Shown: positions 34,561-43,126 of the stretch, piece by piece
Numbering within the stretch: position 1 is the stretch's first letter
Layout: each line of letters starts with the position of its first letter
DNA from: K189A clade bacterium
Lineage (GTDB): Bacteria; Pseudomonadota; Gammaproteobacteria; Pseudomonadales; Azotimanducaceae
Reading direction: 5' to 3'
NCBI GenBank assembly: GCA_902565895.1
Contig: CACFGV010000008.1
Span: 1-64,000, forward strand
DNA length: 64,000 nt
Made by a program: the position numbers and the translations under genes
Notes under the pieces: generated by a model
What the model saw: the letters and a program-made list of their open reading frames with translations, nothing else
Database searches by the model: none
Told to the model about the DNA's origin: nothing

Positions 34561-35379
34561 ATGAGCAGCACCGAAAAGATCAATGCAAACGGCGTACTCG
34601 CCGGCAAAGTTGCAGTTATCACCGGCGCCAGTCGTGGTATTGGCGACGCCATCGCGCGGCGATTTGCCATGGAAGGTGCCAAGGTCGTGGTGTCCGCGCG
34701 CACGGTTGAGGACGGTGAGCACTATCTACCTGGATCCATTAATGAAACCGTCGCGGCAATTCGCGATGCTGGGGGAGAAGCCTTTGCAGTTAAGGCGGAT
34801 TTGGCGCTGGCTACAGACAGGGAAAATCTGATCGCCGCCGCAGAGGCGCAATATGGTTCGGTCGATATTCTGGTTAACAATGCCGCCATCACCTACTTTA
34901 TCCCCGTAGAAGATTTTCCGGAAAAACGCTTTCGTCTAATGATGGACGTGCAGGTTTGGGCGCCTTTTGAGCTGGCGCAGCGCGTTTTACCTGGGATGCA
35001 GGCTCAAGGGTTGGGGTGGATTCTTAACGTCTCCTCCCATGCGGCGATCCATCCACAAAAGGATCTCGCCGGTCGTGGCGGCACCGTTTATGGCATGTGC
35101 AAAGCGGCGCTAGAACGATTCACAACGGGCCTTGCCCAGGAAACCTTCGGCAAAGGCGTCGGTGTTAATGTGATCTCGCCGGGGTTGGTGGCCACACCGG
35201 GAGTCATGCACCACAAACTCATCAACGAAGAAAACGAAGATCGGGTTACGCCAGTAGAGCATATGGCTGAAGCGTGTTTACGGCTATGTTACGGCGACCC
35301 TTCCGAGCTGACGGGGCGCATTGATTATGCAGACGCCGTTATGCAGGAATTTGCACTGCAGCCGGCTGAATTAATTTAG
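34561..35379 (+). CDS. Short-chain dehydrogenase/reductase
   Basis: Classical SDR with the cofactor loop TGASRGIG, the NNAA motif, a catalytic Ser in LNVSSH and the Tyr/Lys pair in VYGMCKAAL. At 272 residues it is typical. A strong GAGGGGG precedes the ATG. It is followed by a class III aminotransferase 50 bp later; together they could convert an amine or amino acid through aldehyde or ketone intermediates, but no substrate can be assigned. Confidence 0.92.
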   Translation: MSSTEKINANGVLAGKVAVITGASRGIGDAIARRFAMEGAKVVVSARTVEDGEHYLPGSINETVAAIRDAGGEAFAVKADLALATDRENLIAAAEAQYGSVDILVNNAAITYFIPVEDFPEKRFRLMMDVQVWAPFELAQRVLPGMQAQGLGWILNVSSHAAIHPQKDLAGRGGTVYGMCKAALERFTTGLAQETFGKGVGVNVISPGLVATPGVMHHKLINEENEDRVTPVEHMAEACLRLCYGDPSELTGRIDYADAVMQEFALQPAELI

Positions 35380-35429
35380 CGCTAAAACCGAGACGCCGGA
35401 CTGTATCGGCGCTACTCACAGGGGGACTT

Positions 35430-36824
35430 ATGCACTTACACAACGAATTCGCACCTGACTCAGTTGAAGCACGGGATCTGCGTGCGCTACTGCACCCGTC
35501 GACAAACCTAAAGCTGCATCAGGAGCATGGTCCTACGGTGCACGAGCGAGCTGACGGCGTGTACTTGTGGGATAACAAAGGCAAGCAATATCTCGAAGGT
35601 ATGGCCGGGCTTTGGTGTACTGCGTTGGGGTATGGGAACAAAGAACTCGCCGCGGTTGCCGAAGAGCAAATGCGGAAAATGAGTTACTCCCAGTTGTTTG
35701 CGGGGCGCACCAATGAACCTTCTGTATTGCTGGCAGAACGCCTTATAGAGATGGCGCCAATGGACGGTGGACGGGTATTTTTTGGCCTGTCCGGAAGTGA
35801 TGCTAACGACACGCAGATCAAGTTGCTTTGGTACTACAACAACGCCATTGGCAGGCCTGAGAAAAAGAAAATCATAAGTCGCAAGCGCGGGTATCACGGC
35901 ATTACCATCGCCAGCGGTTCGCTCACAGGCATTCCGACATTTCACACAGAATTTGATCTGCCCTTGCCCGGTGTAATGCATGTGACTTGCCCGCATTACT
36001 ATTCAGAAGGCTTGCCTGGAGAAACAGAAGTACAATTTGTCGATCGCCTGCTTGCAGAGTTGGAACAACTCATACTGCAAGAAGGCGCAGAGACCATTGC
36101 TGCCTTTATTGCGGAGCCCATTCAGGGCGCTGGCGGCGTTGTAGTGCCGCCGCAGGGTTACTTGCCACGGGTGGCGCAATTGTTGGCCGAGCATGACATC
36201 TTATTTATTGACGACGAGGTAATCTGTGGATTTGGCCGCACCGGCCAACCTTTTGGTGCCCAAACCTTTGGTATCAAGCCGACGACTATGAGCTTGGCAA
36301 AGGCGCTGTCGTCAGCTTATTTGCCCATCAGTGCGGTGTTGTTGCCCGACTTCATGCACGATGCGTTTGTTAGTCGCTCGGACGAGCTAGGAAACTTCGG
36401 CCACGGTTTCACTTATTCCGGCCATCCGGTTTGCGCGGCGGTAGCGTTGCGTAACTTAGAAATCATGGATGAAATGGACCTGTACACCCATGCCAATCGG
36501 ATCGGTAAGGTGTTCCAAGAGCGCTTACGTGCTTTTGCGGATCACCCGCTGGTGGGCGAAGTCCGCGGGGAGGGGTTAATCGCGGCGGTCGAATTGGTTC
36601 AGGAAAAACAGCCGCGTAAACCGTTTAACCTGGCCGATGGCGTGGGTGCGTACTGCTCTGCGGCCTGTCAGGACGCCGGTGTTATTTTGCGAAATCTGGG
36701 AGACAACGTCGCGTTTTGTCCACCCCTAATAATTAATGAAGACCAAGTAGACGAACTAATAAGTAAGTTTGCAGTTGGCCTTGATGCGACTCTGGCGTGG
36801 ACTAAATCAAACCGTTTGATTTAA
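35430..36824 (+). CDS. Class III (omega) aminotransferase
   Basis: PLP-dependent aminotransferase of the omega-amino acid:pyruvate group. Visible are [16 protein letters not shown] near the N-terminus, the Ser/Gly phosphate-binding GSDAND, YHG, the Asp in [12 protein letters not shown], the PLP lysine in SLAKALSS and the [10 protein letters not shown] segment. Length (464) is normal. The substrate could be beta-alanine, a diamine or another omega-amine. AGGGGG precedes the start. Same strand as the SDR and the PQQ-like protein. Confidence 0.9.
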   Translation: MHLHNEFAPDSVEARDLRALLHPSTNLKLHQEHGPTVHERADGVYLWDNKGKQYLEGMAGLWCTALGYGNKELAAVAEEQMRKMSYSQLFAGRTNEPSVLLAERLIEMAPMDGGRVFFGLSGSDANDTQIKLLWYYNNAIGRPEKKKIISRKRGYHGITIASGSLTGIPTFHTEFDLPLPGVMHVTCPHYYSEGLPGETEVQFVDRLLAELEQLILQEGAETIAAFIAEPIQGAGGVVVPPQGYLPRVAQLLAEHDILFIDDEVICGFGRTGQPFGAQTFGIKPTTMSLAKALSSAYLPISAVLLPDFMHDAFVSRSDELGNFGHGFTYSGHPVCAAVALRNLEIMDEMDLYTHANRIGKVFQERLRAFADHPLVGEVRGEGLIAAVELVQEKQPRKPFNLADGVGAYCSAACQDAGVILRNLGDNVAFCPPLIINEDQVDELISKFAVGLDATLAWTKSNRLI

Positions 36825-36864
36825 CCAGACCGTATTGTTAAAGAAATTGTTGCAGGGCCATGCC

Positions 36865-38490
36865 ATGAGAAAACTGATGTGCTGGATACCCCTGGCATTG
36901 GGCGTGACCAGCGTCGCGGTCGCGAACGAGTGCGCCAGTAAACCCAATACTGAGCAATTCTTTCCAAGCAGCTGGGGTATAGACGTCAACAACAGTCGGT
37001 TTGTATCCCCCAACAATACCGGCATTAACGCGAACAATGTGCACCGCCTTGAACTCAAGTGGGCATACGGTTTGAGTACCGAAGCGCCGCGGTTCTATCC
37101 GCTGGTGACGCCAGACACTATTTACATCGGTGACGGTGAAAATGGCTTGGTGGCTTTAGATCGAGAAAGCGGGTGCGAGCGGTGGCGTAATGAAGACGCA
37201 AAAGGCGACATTGCCAGCAGCATTGTTAGCGCGCCGACTCGGCATGGCCCGACCCTGTTTTTTGCGCACCGACAAAAAGGTGTTTTTGCGGTGCACGCCG
37301 AAAGCGGCGCAACCCTGTGGCAACACGGCACCACAAGCGAACCGTTACCCTTATATTCTGGCTCACCGCTGGTGGCGGATGGTGTGATCTACCTGCCTAT
37401 TTCCAGCCAAGAAATTGGTTTGTCTATTAACCCCTTTTATGCGTGCTGCACAACAAGCGGTGGTATGGCCGCTTTTGACATAGAAACCGGTGAGCAACTC
37501 TGGTACCTACCCACCATCGAAGAACCGGCGCAGGTTACCGGCTCACATTATATTTTTGTTGAAAAATGGGGGCCAAGCGGTGCACCGGTATGGAGTGCAC
37601 CGACTTATGATCGAAAACGTGGCGTGCTCTTTTACGGTACGGGGGAAAACTACACCGCACCTGCCACCGACACCAGTGACGCGATATTTGCGGTAAACGC
37701 AAACACAGGTAAGCGTAATTGGGTCAATCAGTTCACCGCTAACGATACCTTTAATATGGCCTGTGTCGCGGGCACGGCGAACTGTCCGGAAGACGAGGGG
37801 CCTGATCTCGACTTTGGTGCTCCCCCCGTATTGGGCAACGATCGAGACGGTCACGAACGCTTATTTGTCGCGCAAAAGTCTGGCACGGTCAGCGCGCTAG
37901 ATCCGACCACTGGTGCAGTTGTTTGGCGCAAGACTTTTGGCCGTGGTGGATACCTTGGTGGCATTCACTGGGGCTTAGCAACTGACCCAGAACAAGGTCT
38001 ACTTTACGTGCCGATCAGTGATTTTCCTGCGGGTCTAGCACTGACTAATGATCCAAGCCCTGGTATGTACGCCTTGAATACCAATGACGGCGAAGTCGAG
38101 TGGTTTACAGCGAAGGACTTTAGTCAACAAGCTGTTGCTGAGGCCGGGTTTTGGCCTGGACTTTCAGCCGGCATAGTCGCAGCCAAGGGTGTTGTAGTTG
38201 CGGGTGACTTAGCTGGCGATATTGAAGCCTACGATGCCACCGATGGTGATGTGCTGTGGCGTTACAAGACGGCAAGGAGCTTTCCTACCGTTAACGATGT
38301 CCCAGCCCAAGGCGGCAGTATTGATTCGCATGGCCCGTTGCTGGTAGACGATTTGCTTTTGGTTAGCTCGGGATACGCCGGCGTGAGTATGCAAGGCGGT
38401 AATGCCTTTTTAGTATTTCAGTTAAACGATGAGGCAGCTGATTCGGTTGAAACCTCTGCATCGGTTGAATCAACAGCGGGGTCCGACTGA
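36865..38490 (+). CDS. PVA-dehydrogenase-like PQQ propeller protein
   Basis: Exported beta-propeller related to polyvinyl-alcohol and other PQQ dehydrogenases. A signal peptide covers about residues 1-22 from the ATG at 36865. The vicinal cysteine pair typical of quinoproteins appears as YACCTTSGG, with FYGTGENYTAPATDTSDA, NMACVAGTANCPEDEGPDLDFGAPP and repeated AxDxxTGxxxW blade motifs. No heme c motif is present, so electrons must leave to a separate carrier, possibly the c-type cytochrome at 40285. It is 541 residues long and its stop is separated by one base from the ATG of the RDD gene. Confidence 0.85.
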   Translation: MRKLMCWIPLALGVTSVAVANECASKPNTEQFFPSSWGIDVNNSRFVSPNNTGINANNVHRLELKWAYGLSTEAPRFYPLVTPDTIYIGDGENGLVALDRESGCERWRNEDAKGDIASSIVSAPTRHGPTLFFAHRQKGVFAVHAESGATLWQHGTTSEPLPLYSGSPLVADGVIYLPISSQEIGLSINPFYACCTTSGGMAAFDIETGEQLWYLPTIEEPAQVTGSHYIFVEKWGPSGAPVWSAPTYDRKRGVLFYGTGENYTAPATDTSDAIFAVNANTGKRNWVNQFTANDTFNMACVAGTANCPEDEGPDLDFGAPPVLGNDRDGHERLFVAQKSGTVSALDPTTGAVVWRKTFGRGGYLGGIHWGLATDPEQGLLYVPISDFPAGLALTNDPSPGMYALNTNDGEVEWFTAKDFSQQAVAEAGFWPGLSAGIVAAKGVVVAGDLAGDIEAYDATDGDVLWRYKTARSFPTVNDVPAQGGSIDSHGPLLVDDLLLVSSGYAGVSMQGGNAFLVFQLNDEAADSVETSASVESTAGSD

Positions 38491-38491
38491 T

Positions 38492-38944
38492 ATGCGTGCT
38501 GCCATTTGGCGCCGTGTGTTGGCCACCTCGATAGATTTTGTCGTGGTGCCCGGGATGGCTATGTTGGTCATGTTGGTCACGGGCGTGATAGAGAACGCAG
38601 AGGCTTGGGTTGATGGATTTCCGTGGATCAGGGTCTTTTTGCTGGGTGTGGCTGGTTATTTGCTGGTAAACGGTATGTTGTTGTTTCGATCGGGTCAGAC
38701 CTTGGGTAAGTGGTTGCTCAAGATCCGTATCGTGGATTACCGCAGTGGCGAGACCGCTCCGTTTTGGAAATTATTAGCTTTTCGTGCGCCATTTTTCCCG
38801 TTATTGCATGGTGCACTTATTGGTTATTGGTATCTTCTGCTACTAGACGCCGTGTTCGCTTTGCGCGCTGATCGCCGCTGCCTGCACGATATTCTGTGTG
38901 GTACCAAAGTAATCTCAATGAACAACCTAAACACTGGGGAGTGA
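38492..38944 (+). CDS. RDD-family membrane protein
   Basis: Small membrane protein with the Arg and Asp residues that name the family near the N-terminus ([11 protein letters not shown]) and three hydrophobic stretches in 150 residues. The [15 protein letters not shown] segment is also characteristic. RDD proteins are often associated with transport or envelope functions, but this one has no assigned role. The start lies one base after the propeller-protein stop and the stop is 2 bp before the acyl-CoA dehydrogenase ATG, so the three genes are probably translated from one message. Confidence 0.85.
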   Translation: MRAAIWRRVLATSIDFVVVPGMAMLVMLVTGVIENAEAWVDGFPWIRVFLLGVAGYLLVNGMLLFRSGQTLGKWLLKIRIVDYRSGETAPFWKLLAFRAPFFPLLHGALIGYWYLLLLDAVFALRADRRCLHDILCGTKVISMNNLNTGE

Positions 38945-38946
38945 CT

Positions 38947-40113
38947 ATGAGCTTGCCTGACTTTGACTTTGGCCTAGGCGAAACCATTGATCTGTTACGC
39001 GACAGCGTTGCGAATTTTTGCGCCGCTGAGATTGCGCCGATTGCGGCGGGCGTGGATCAAAGCAACGTTTTTCCTCGGGAATTATGGCCTAGGCTTGGTG
39101 AGCTTGGCGTGCTGGGCATGACCGTTGCCGAATCCTATGGTGGGGTTGATCTAGGTTATCTAGCACATACCGTGGTTATGGAAGAAATAAGCCGTGCCTC
39201 TGGCGCCATCGGTCTGTCCTATGGCGCGCATTCTAATCTATGTGTGAATCAACTGGCGCGATTTGGCACTGAACAACAAAAGCAAGCTTACCTACCTAAA
39301 TTGATAAGCGGAGAGTATGTCGGTGCGTTGGCTATGAGCGAGCACAACGCAGGTTCGGACGTCGTGAGTTTGGGTTTGCGAGCTGTTGACGACGGTGATG
39401 ACTATATTTTGAACGGCAGCAAAATGTGGATCACCAATGGCCCGCAGGCCGATGTGCTGGTGGTGTACGCAACCGTCGATCCTTCCCTAGGTTCTAAAGG
39501 GATCACTGCGTTCTTGATCGAAAACTCTATGCCCGGTTTCACTACGGGTAATAAGTTAGACAAATTGGGTATGCGCGGATCGGACACCGCAGAATTGATT
39601 TTCAATGATTGCCGTGTGCCTAAAACCCAGTTGCTTGGTCGGGTTGGCGAGGGTGTTCGCATTCTCATGAGCGGTCTTGATTACGAGCGTGTAGTGCTAG
39701 CGGGGGGGCCGTTGGGGATTATGCGAGCCTGCCTTGATCTGGTAACGCCCTACCTGCATGAGCGTAAACAGTTCGGCCGGCCCATTGGTGAATTCCAACT
39801 GATGCAGGGCAAACTTGCGGACCTTTATACCGAAACTAATGCGGCGCGTGCCTACGTTTATGCCGTTGCCGCCGCGTGTGATCAGGACAAGACCACGCGC
39901 ATTGATGCAGCGGGCTGTATTCTCTATGCCGCCGAACGCGCGACTCAGCACGCATTGCAAGCGATCCAGGCCCTTGGAGGGAACGGCTACATTAATGACT
40001 ACGGGGCTGGTCGTCTGCTACGGGATGCAAAGCTCTATGAGATAGGTGCGGGCACCAGCGAGATTCGCCGCATGTTGATTGGGCGCGAGTTGTTCGACGC
40101 GACGCAAGGCTGA
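38947..40113 (+). CDS. Isovaleryl-CoA dehydrogenase-type acyl-CoA dehydrogenase
   Basis: FAD enzyme of branched-chain acyl-CoA oxidation. The catalytic Glu is in the position special to isovaleryl-CoA dehydrogenases, [14 protein letters not shown], rather than near the C-terminus. Other matches are [45 protein letters not shown] and the C-terminal GAGTSEIRR. At 388 residues it is complete. The rest of the leucine pathway (liuB-liuE) does not follow, which is unusual for this enzyme in gammaproteobacteria, where it commonly starts the liu operon. Confidence 0.92.
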   Translation: MSLPDFDFGLGETIDLLRDSVANFCAAEIAPIAAGVDQSNVFPRELWPRLGELGVLGMTVAESYGGVDLGYLAHTVVMEEISRASGAIGLSYGAHSNLCVNQLARFGTEQQKQAYLPKLISGEYVGALAMSEHNAGSDVVSLGLRAVDDGDDYILNGSKMWITNGPQADVLVVYATVDPSLGSKGITAFLIENSMPGFTTGNKLDKLGMRGSDTAELIFNDCRVPKTQLLGRVGEGVRILMSGLDYERVVLAGGPLGIMRACLDLVTPYLHERKQFGRPIGEFQLMQGKLADLYTETNAARAYVYAVAAACDQDKTTRIDAAGCILYAAERATQHALQAIQALGGNGYINDYGAGRLLRDAKLYEIGAGTSEIRRMLIGRELFDATQG

Positions 40114-40122
40114 GGCTATAAT
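40093..40122 (+). promoter_or_regulatory. Candidate sigma-70 promoter before the c-type cytochrome
   Basis: A perfect -10 hexamer TATAAT lies at 40117-40122, with a poor -35-like TTCGAC at 40093-40098 and an 18-base spacer. It is just after the acyl-CoA dehydrogenase stop and about 160 bases before the cytochrome gene. The -35 match is weak. Confidence 0.35.
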
Positions 40123-40284
40123 CCTCCGGCAGAGCGGGCCAGCTTCAAGGGCTGTAACGACCACATACCGAACAGGTGATTAGGCGCTACAAGTCCAACC
40201 ACCAGCCGACGCTTAAGCAGATGGTGAAGCCGGCAGCCAAGCGCTCTGTAAAAATCAAAAACCAAGCCAGTTAGGAGAACTCGA

Positions 40285-40698
40285 TTGAGACGCCTATTAC
40301 TTTCAGTCTCGGGATTAGCAGTGCTATTGGGTGTAGTTGCGGTAAATGCACTACCCCCAGGTACAGAAAGAGAAATCAGTCAACGATTGCAGCCTGTTGG
40401 CAGTGTTAATCGAGCTGCAGTTGCTGAAACGGCGGCTGCACCGGCCGTAGTTGAACCACTAAGCGGTGATCAGGTTTACGACCAGTATTGCTCGGTTTGT
40501 CATGCGGCCGGCGTTGGTGGCGCACCGTTGTTTGCCGACACGGGTGTTTGGGCGCCGCGTATTGCCAAAGGTATGGATGTGCTCATGGACAGTACTATAA
40601 ACGGTATTGGCGCCATGCCAGCAAAGGGCACCTGCATGAGCTGTTCGGACGACGAGCTGTCAGCCGCCGTAACGTATATGGTTGACGCTGCGCAATAA
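40285..40698 (+). CDS. Monoheme cytochrome c (c5 type)
   Basis: Small exported cytochrome with signal peptide (about residues 1-22), an Ala/Val-rich linker and one heme site CSVCHAAG. Two further cysteines in GTCMSCSD near the C-terminus are the extra pair seen in cytochrome c5; the axial Met is likely in IGAMPAKG. The start is TTG at 40285 with AGGAGA about six bases before. It follows the PQQ-like propeller, RDD and dehydrogenase genes and may be the electron acceptor of that propeller protein, an inference from position only. Confidence 0.88.
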   Translation: MRRLLLSVSGLAVLLGVVAVNALPPGTEREISQRLQPVGSVNRAAVAETAAAPAVVEPLSGDQVYDQYCSVCHAAGVGGAPLFADTGVWAPRIAKGMDVLMDSTINGIGAMPAKGTCMSCSDDELSAAVTYMVDAAQ

Positions 40699-40709
40699 AG
40701 CAACATTCG

Positions 40710-40727
40710 GGGGCGCGGCTGCGCCCC
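40710..40727. repeat. GC-rich hairpin after the c-type cytochrome
   Basis: GGGGCGC at 40710-40716 pairs with GCGCCCC at 40721-40727 around GGCT, 12 bp after the stop codon. No T-run follows, so it may only pause transcription or stabilise the message end. Confidence 0.5.
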
Positions 40728-40741
40728 ACCCTACCCGATAG

Positions 40742-40758
40742 CGCACTAAATCTGTGCA
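40742..40758. promoter_or_regulatory. NtrC-like binding site upstream of the TorF porin gene
   Basis: CGCACTAAATCTGTGCA resembles the enterobacterial NtrC 17-mer TGCACCA-N3-TGGTGCA. The same variant (CGCAC[CT]A-N3-CTGTGCA) recurs upstream of amtB at 42878. It lies about 95 bases before a sigma-54-like element, the usual enhancer distance. Confidence 0.55.
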
Positions 40759-40852
40759 AAGCCGTCAATAGAAAGCCCCTTGATGGGGCGCAAGCTCATT
40801 GTTGGGCCCCGTCTTAGCTTCTAAATTACTGAATAAACAGGTGTTTTCAAAC

Positions 40853-40869
40853 CTGGCACTTTTCTTGTA
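40853..40869 (+). promoter_or_regulatory. Candidate sigma-54 promoter of the TorF porin gene
   Basis: CTGGCACTTTTCTTGTA matches the -24/-12 consensus TTGGCAC-R-N3-Y-TTGC-W at the full TGGCAC block and at TTG; the final C of the -12 GC is T here. It lies 70 bases before the porin ATG and downstream of the NtrC-like site at 40742. Confidence 0.5.
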
Positions 40870-40938
40870 AATAACCGAGCGTCTGTCTGTTGGCATTGTC
40901 CAGAGGCACACGTTTCGCGAAAACCCTAAGGAGAAATT

Positions 40939-41556
40939 ATGAAAACAATGGCGAAATTATTATCCGCGGCGACGGTGTTAACGGGCGCTGCAATGATGCC
41001 CGCAGCCGCGCAAGCCGACGTGTCGTACAACGTTGGTTTCGCATCAGAATATTACTACCGAGGCTACTTCCAAAAGAGTTCTTCTGCTAGCGCAGGGATC
41101 GATTTTGAAGAGGGCGGTTTCTACGCCGGCGCATGGACCGCTGACGTCGGTGACGGCCTAGAAGTGGACGGTTATTTAGGGTATGGCGTTGAGATGGGTG
41201 ACTTGTCTATCGGCGTTGGATTTACCGGCTACTACTACACTGGAGACTTCGACAACACTTACGAAGAAATAAACTTTAATGTTGGCTACGGTCCAATCAG
41301 CGTAGAGTACTCCACGGGCACCTACGATGACCCTGCAGCAGAACAGGACTATTCGTTCCTAGGCTTGTCGGCTGACCTCGGTTCTGGTTTTTCAGCAACC
41401 TACGGTAGCTTTGGCCAAGACTTCGCGGGCGCGTATTTCCAAGGAGATTATGGTTTCTCTGTAGCAGAGTTAGACCTTGGTGTTTCACTTGTATTCCCCG
41501 ATGACGACATCGGTGGCGGTGAAGCGATCGTTTTTTCTGTTGGTAAAAGCTTCTAG
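40939..41556 (+). CDS. TorF-family putative outer-membrane porin
   Basis: Outer-membrane beta-barrel of the TorF (TIGR02001-like) group. A signal peptide ends at about AAAQAD. The mature protein has alternating hydrophobic/aromatic strands rich in Gly, Tyr and Asp (SEYYYRGYFQ, GYYYTGDFD) and ends with a terminal aromatic, GKSF, the usual barrel-assembly signal. In several proteobacteria this family sits beside glnK-amtB. Here the same link is suggested by matching NtrC-like and sigma-54-like sites upstream. AAGGAG precedes the ATG, and a strong terminator follows. Confidence 0.85.
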   Translation: MKTMAKLLSAATVLTGAAMMPAAAQADVSYNVGFASEYYYRGYFQKSSSASAGIDFEEGGFYAGAWTADVGDGLEVDGYLGYGVEMGDLSIGVGFTGYYYTGDFDNTYEEINFNVGYGPISVEYSTGTYDDPAAEQDYSFLGLSADLGSGFSATYGSFGQDFAGAYFQGDYGFSVAELDLGVSLVFPDDDIGGGEAIVFSVGKSF

Positions 41557-41585
41557 CCCCTCCCCCAAGCTTGAACAGCAGATCT

Positions 41586-41611
41586 AGGGCCTCTTCGGAG
41601 GCCTTTTTTTT
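41586..41611 (+). terminator. Rho-independent terminator after the TorF porin gene
   Basis: GGCCTC at 41588-41593 pairs with GAGGCC at 41598-41603 around TTCG, followed by eight T residues. It ends a few bases before the stop of the decayed comM on the opposite strand. Confidence 0.92.
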
Positions 41612-41616
41612 GGGCG

Positions 41617-42300
41617 CTAACTTATGCCCTGCTTAGATAATAGAGAACGGAAACCCAAAGCTTCGGGAATTTGGGTTGGCGAAATGCTCTTGGCTTCCTC
41701 CAGGCTAAGAACGCCACGAGCGATGCGCCAAAACATATGGTGACTTCGCGCTCAGAATCTGAATCGTTGAGGGGCATTGGCCATGAAGCTGGGCTCCAGG
41801 TCTGCCTTGATGATCTGTTTTCTCAGCCTGCGCCATGAAGCCAGTCTTCCCGCTTACCTCGGTGCCTGAGCTGAGGCTGTCTTGCTTCGGGTGACTCTTG
41901 CTCTTAAAGCCTGGGCGTTTTCTGCAGATCGATGCGGTCGAAGGTTGGGCAAAGATCCGACTTTGGCGGCGATGTACTTAACCGGGCACACACCAACATG
42001 AGGTCCCGATGCAGGTTCGTCCTGCGGTACAACGATTCACAGCAGCCACTGATCGTAAGGTATAAGGATAGTGGATTTTTAAAGCGTCCTCGCGACACTA
42101 CTGCGGGGCCGTTCTTTAACGGTTCGCGCAACTGTTCGACAGCGGAAGCGCGAGATTGTGGCAACTCGTCCAGGAACAACACACCTTGCTGCGCTAGTGC
42201 GATTTTGTCTGGTATGGAGTCTTACCAACACTCGTTTAAGCTTCGTCGCTCGTAGAATGATGAGGTTCCTTGAGCGGTGGTCCGCTGTCTTCTCGCGCTG
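41617..42300 (-). pseudogene. comM: Decayed comM (YifB-type Mg-chelatase-like helicase)
   Basis: Scattered pieces of ComM can be read on the minus strand in the right order but in different frames. EPHHSTSDEA (the conserved PHHS-S motif, near 42245-42268) is followed by a TAA stop. SIPDKIALAQQGVLFLDELP with LREPLKNG (about 42220-42100) comes next, including the Walker B region LFLDEL. PTFDRIDLQ lies near 41930, and a C-terminal WRIARGVLSLEEAKSIS with EALGFRSLL ends at a TAG at 41617. The N-terminal part with Walker A is not found. Gene order (ubiK next to it, amtB/glnK beyond) is where an intact comM stands in Pseudomonas. Frameshifts and stops make a functional product very unlikely. Confidence 0.88.
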
Positions 42301-42405
42301 CAAACCCTTTACTATATGACGTTCAATGGTGACTGGGGGGTGGTTACGCCAACGACCGCTCTTATAAGGATCGGTGTGGTTGCCACAGCCTCAGTCCGGA
42401 CGGTA

Positions 42406-42693
42406 TCAATCAGTGTCCGGTCGCTTCCGCTCTAGCTCGCCTAGACGCTTTTCAAGTTCATCAAGTTGAGCGCGCATAGTCTCCACCAAGGCAGCTTGTG
42501 CCTCGTAGTCTGCTTTTGCGACCAGTTCGAACTTACCCAACATGTCCTCACGCATACCTTCTACGGTGCTTTTTAAGGTGTTATCAAGCTGTTGTCGATC
42601 AAGCGAAGGAAGGCGATCCACCGAGCGTAGGACATCAGCTAAGTTGCTGCGCAGCATGTCCAGTATAATGGATAATGTTTGAGACGATTCCAT
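42406..42693 (-). CDS. ubiK: Ubiquinone biosynthesis accessory factor UbiK
   Basis: Small coiled-coil accessory factor (YqiC/BMFP family) that helps the soluble Ubi complex make ubiquinone. The 95-residue protein begins with a hydrophobic/amphipathic helix and continues with KADYEAQAALVETMRAQLDELEKRLGELE, the trimeric coiled coil of the family, here seen at residues 61-90. It is divergent from amtB and directly upstream of the comM remnant, the usual order. Confidence 0.92.
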   Translation of the reverse strand: MESSQTLSIILDMLRSNLADVLRSVDRLPSLDRQQLDNTLKSTVEGMREDMLGKFELVAKADYEAQAALVETMRAQLDELEKRLGELERKRPDTD

Positions 42694-42841
42694 ATCAGCA
42701 CCACCTTATCAGTAAATTGGCTCAGTTTAAGCGTCGCAGCGCGACCTAGAAATAATCAAACCGCCCATTTTTGCTGAGGAGATTAGTCTCTTGTGCTGTC
42801 GATCTAATCGCAATTCGCCCTTAGTGTATAACGTAATGGCG

Positions 42842-42873
42842 GCCTCGCTCCAATTTGAAGCGAGGCGGCTTTT
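42842..42873 (+). terminator. Terminator-like hairpin with no obvious upstream gene
   Basis: GCCTCGCT at 42842-42849 pairs perfectly with AGCGAGGC at 42859-42866 around a 9-base loop, followed by GGCTTTT. The genes to its left run on the opposite strand, so it would end a short unannotated plus-strand transcript or act as a separate structure. Confidence 0.5.
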
Positions 42874-42877
42874 GATT

Positions 42878-42894
42878 CGCACCAATACTGTGCA
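42878..42894. promoter_or_regulatory. NtrC-like binding site upstream of amtB
   Basis: CGCACCAATACTGTGCA matches the NtrC 17-mer TGCACCA-N3-TGGTGCA with two mismatches and shares its half-sites with the element at 40742. It stands 60 bases before the sigma-54-like promoter. Confidence 0.65.
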
Positions 42895-42953
42895 AATTTA
42901 CCCGTTTATTCCTCGAAAATGTCGTAAGCCTCTGAAAATGCAAGGATTCGACT

Positions 42954-42970
42954 TTGGCACGTTATCTGCA
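42954..42970 (+). promoter_or_regulatory. Sigma-54 promoter of amtB
   Basis: TTGGCACGTTATCTGCA fits the consensus TTGGCAC-R-N3-Y-TTGC-W with one mismatch (CTGC for TTGC); the GG and GC pairs are kept with correct spacing. It lies 157 bases before the amtB start. Confidence 0.75.
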
Positions 42971-43126
42971 CAATCCGACAGGCAGGCAGTGTTTATGGTC
43001 CTCAATTCGTTTGTCTTGGCACGTAAAGCATTGCTGGAGGTCAATCGCGGTCGGCGCGGTTGGAGTTAACAGGCTTTGCAGCTTAGATTGAGGTGCCGTC
43101 CCGCATCTCACTGATGGAGAAAGAAG

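Larger units (their letters stand above)
42694..43126. other. Intergenic control region between ubiK and amtB
   Basis: No convincing gene is present. The region contains a terminator-like hairpin at 42842, an NtrC-like site at 42878 and a sigma-54-like promoter at 42954, listed separately. The remaining 150 bases before amtB form a long untranslated leader. Confidence 0.6.

Noticed and set aside
42079-42303. Minus-strand open frame of 74 codons overlapping the comM remnant
   Set aside because: It covers out-of-frame pieces of the decayed comM and shows no family of its own; better explained as pseudogene sequence.
42791-43069. Plus-strand 92-codon frame before amtB
   Set aside because: It runs across the hairpin, the NtrC-like site and the sigma-54-like promoter, and its product resembles no protein; treated as chance.
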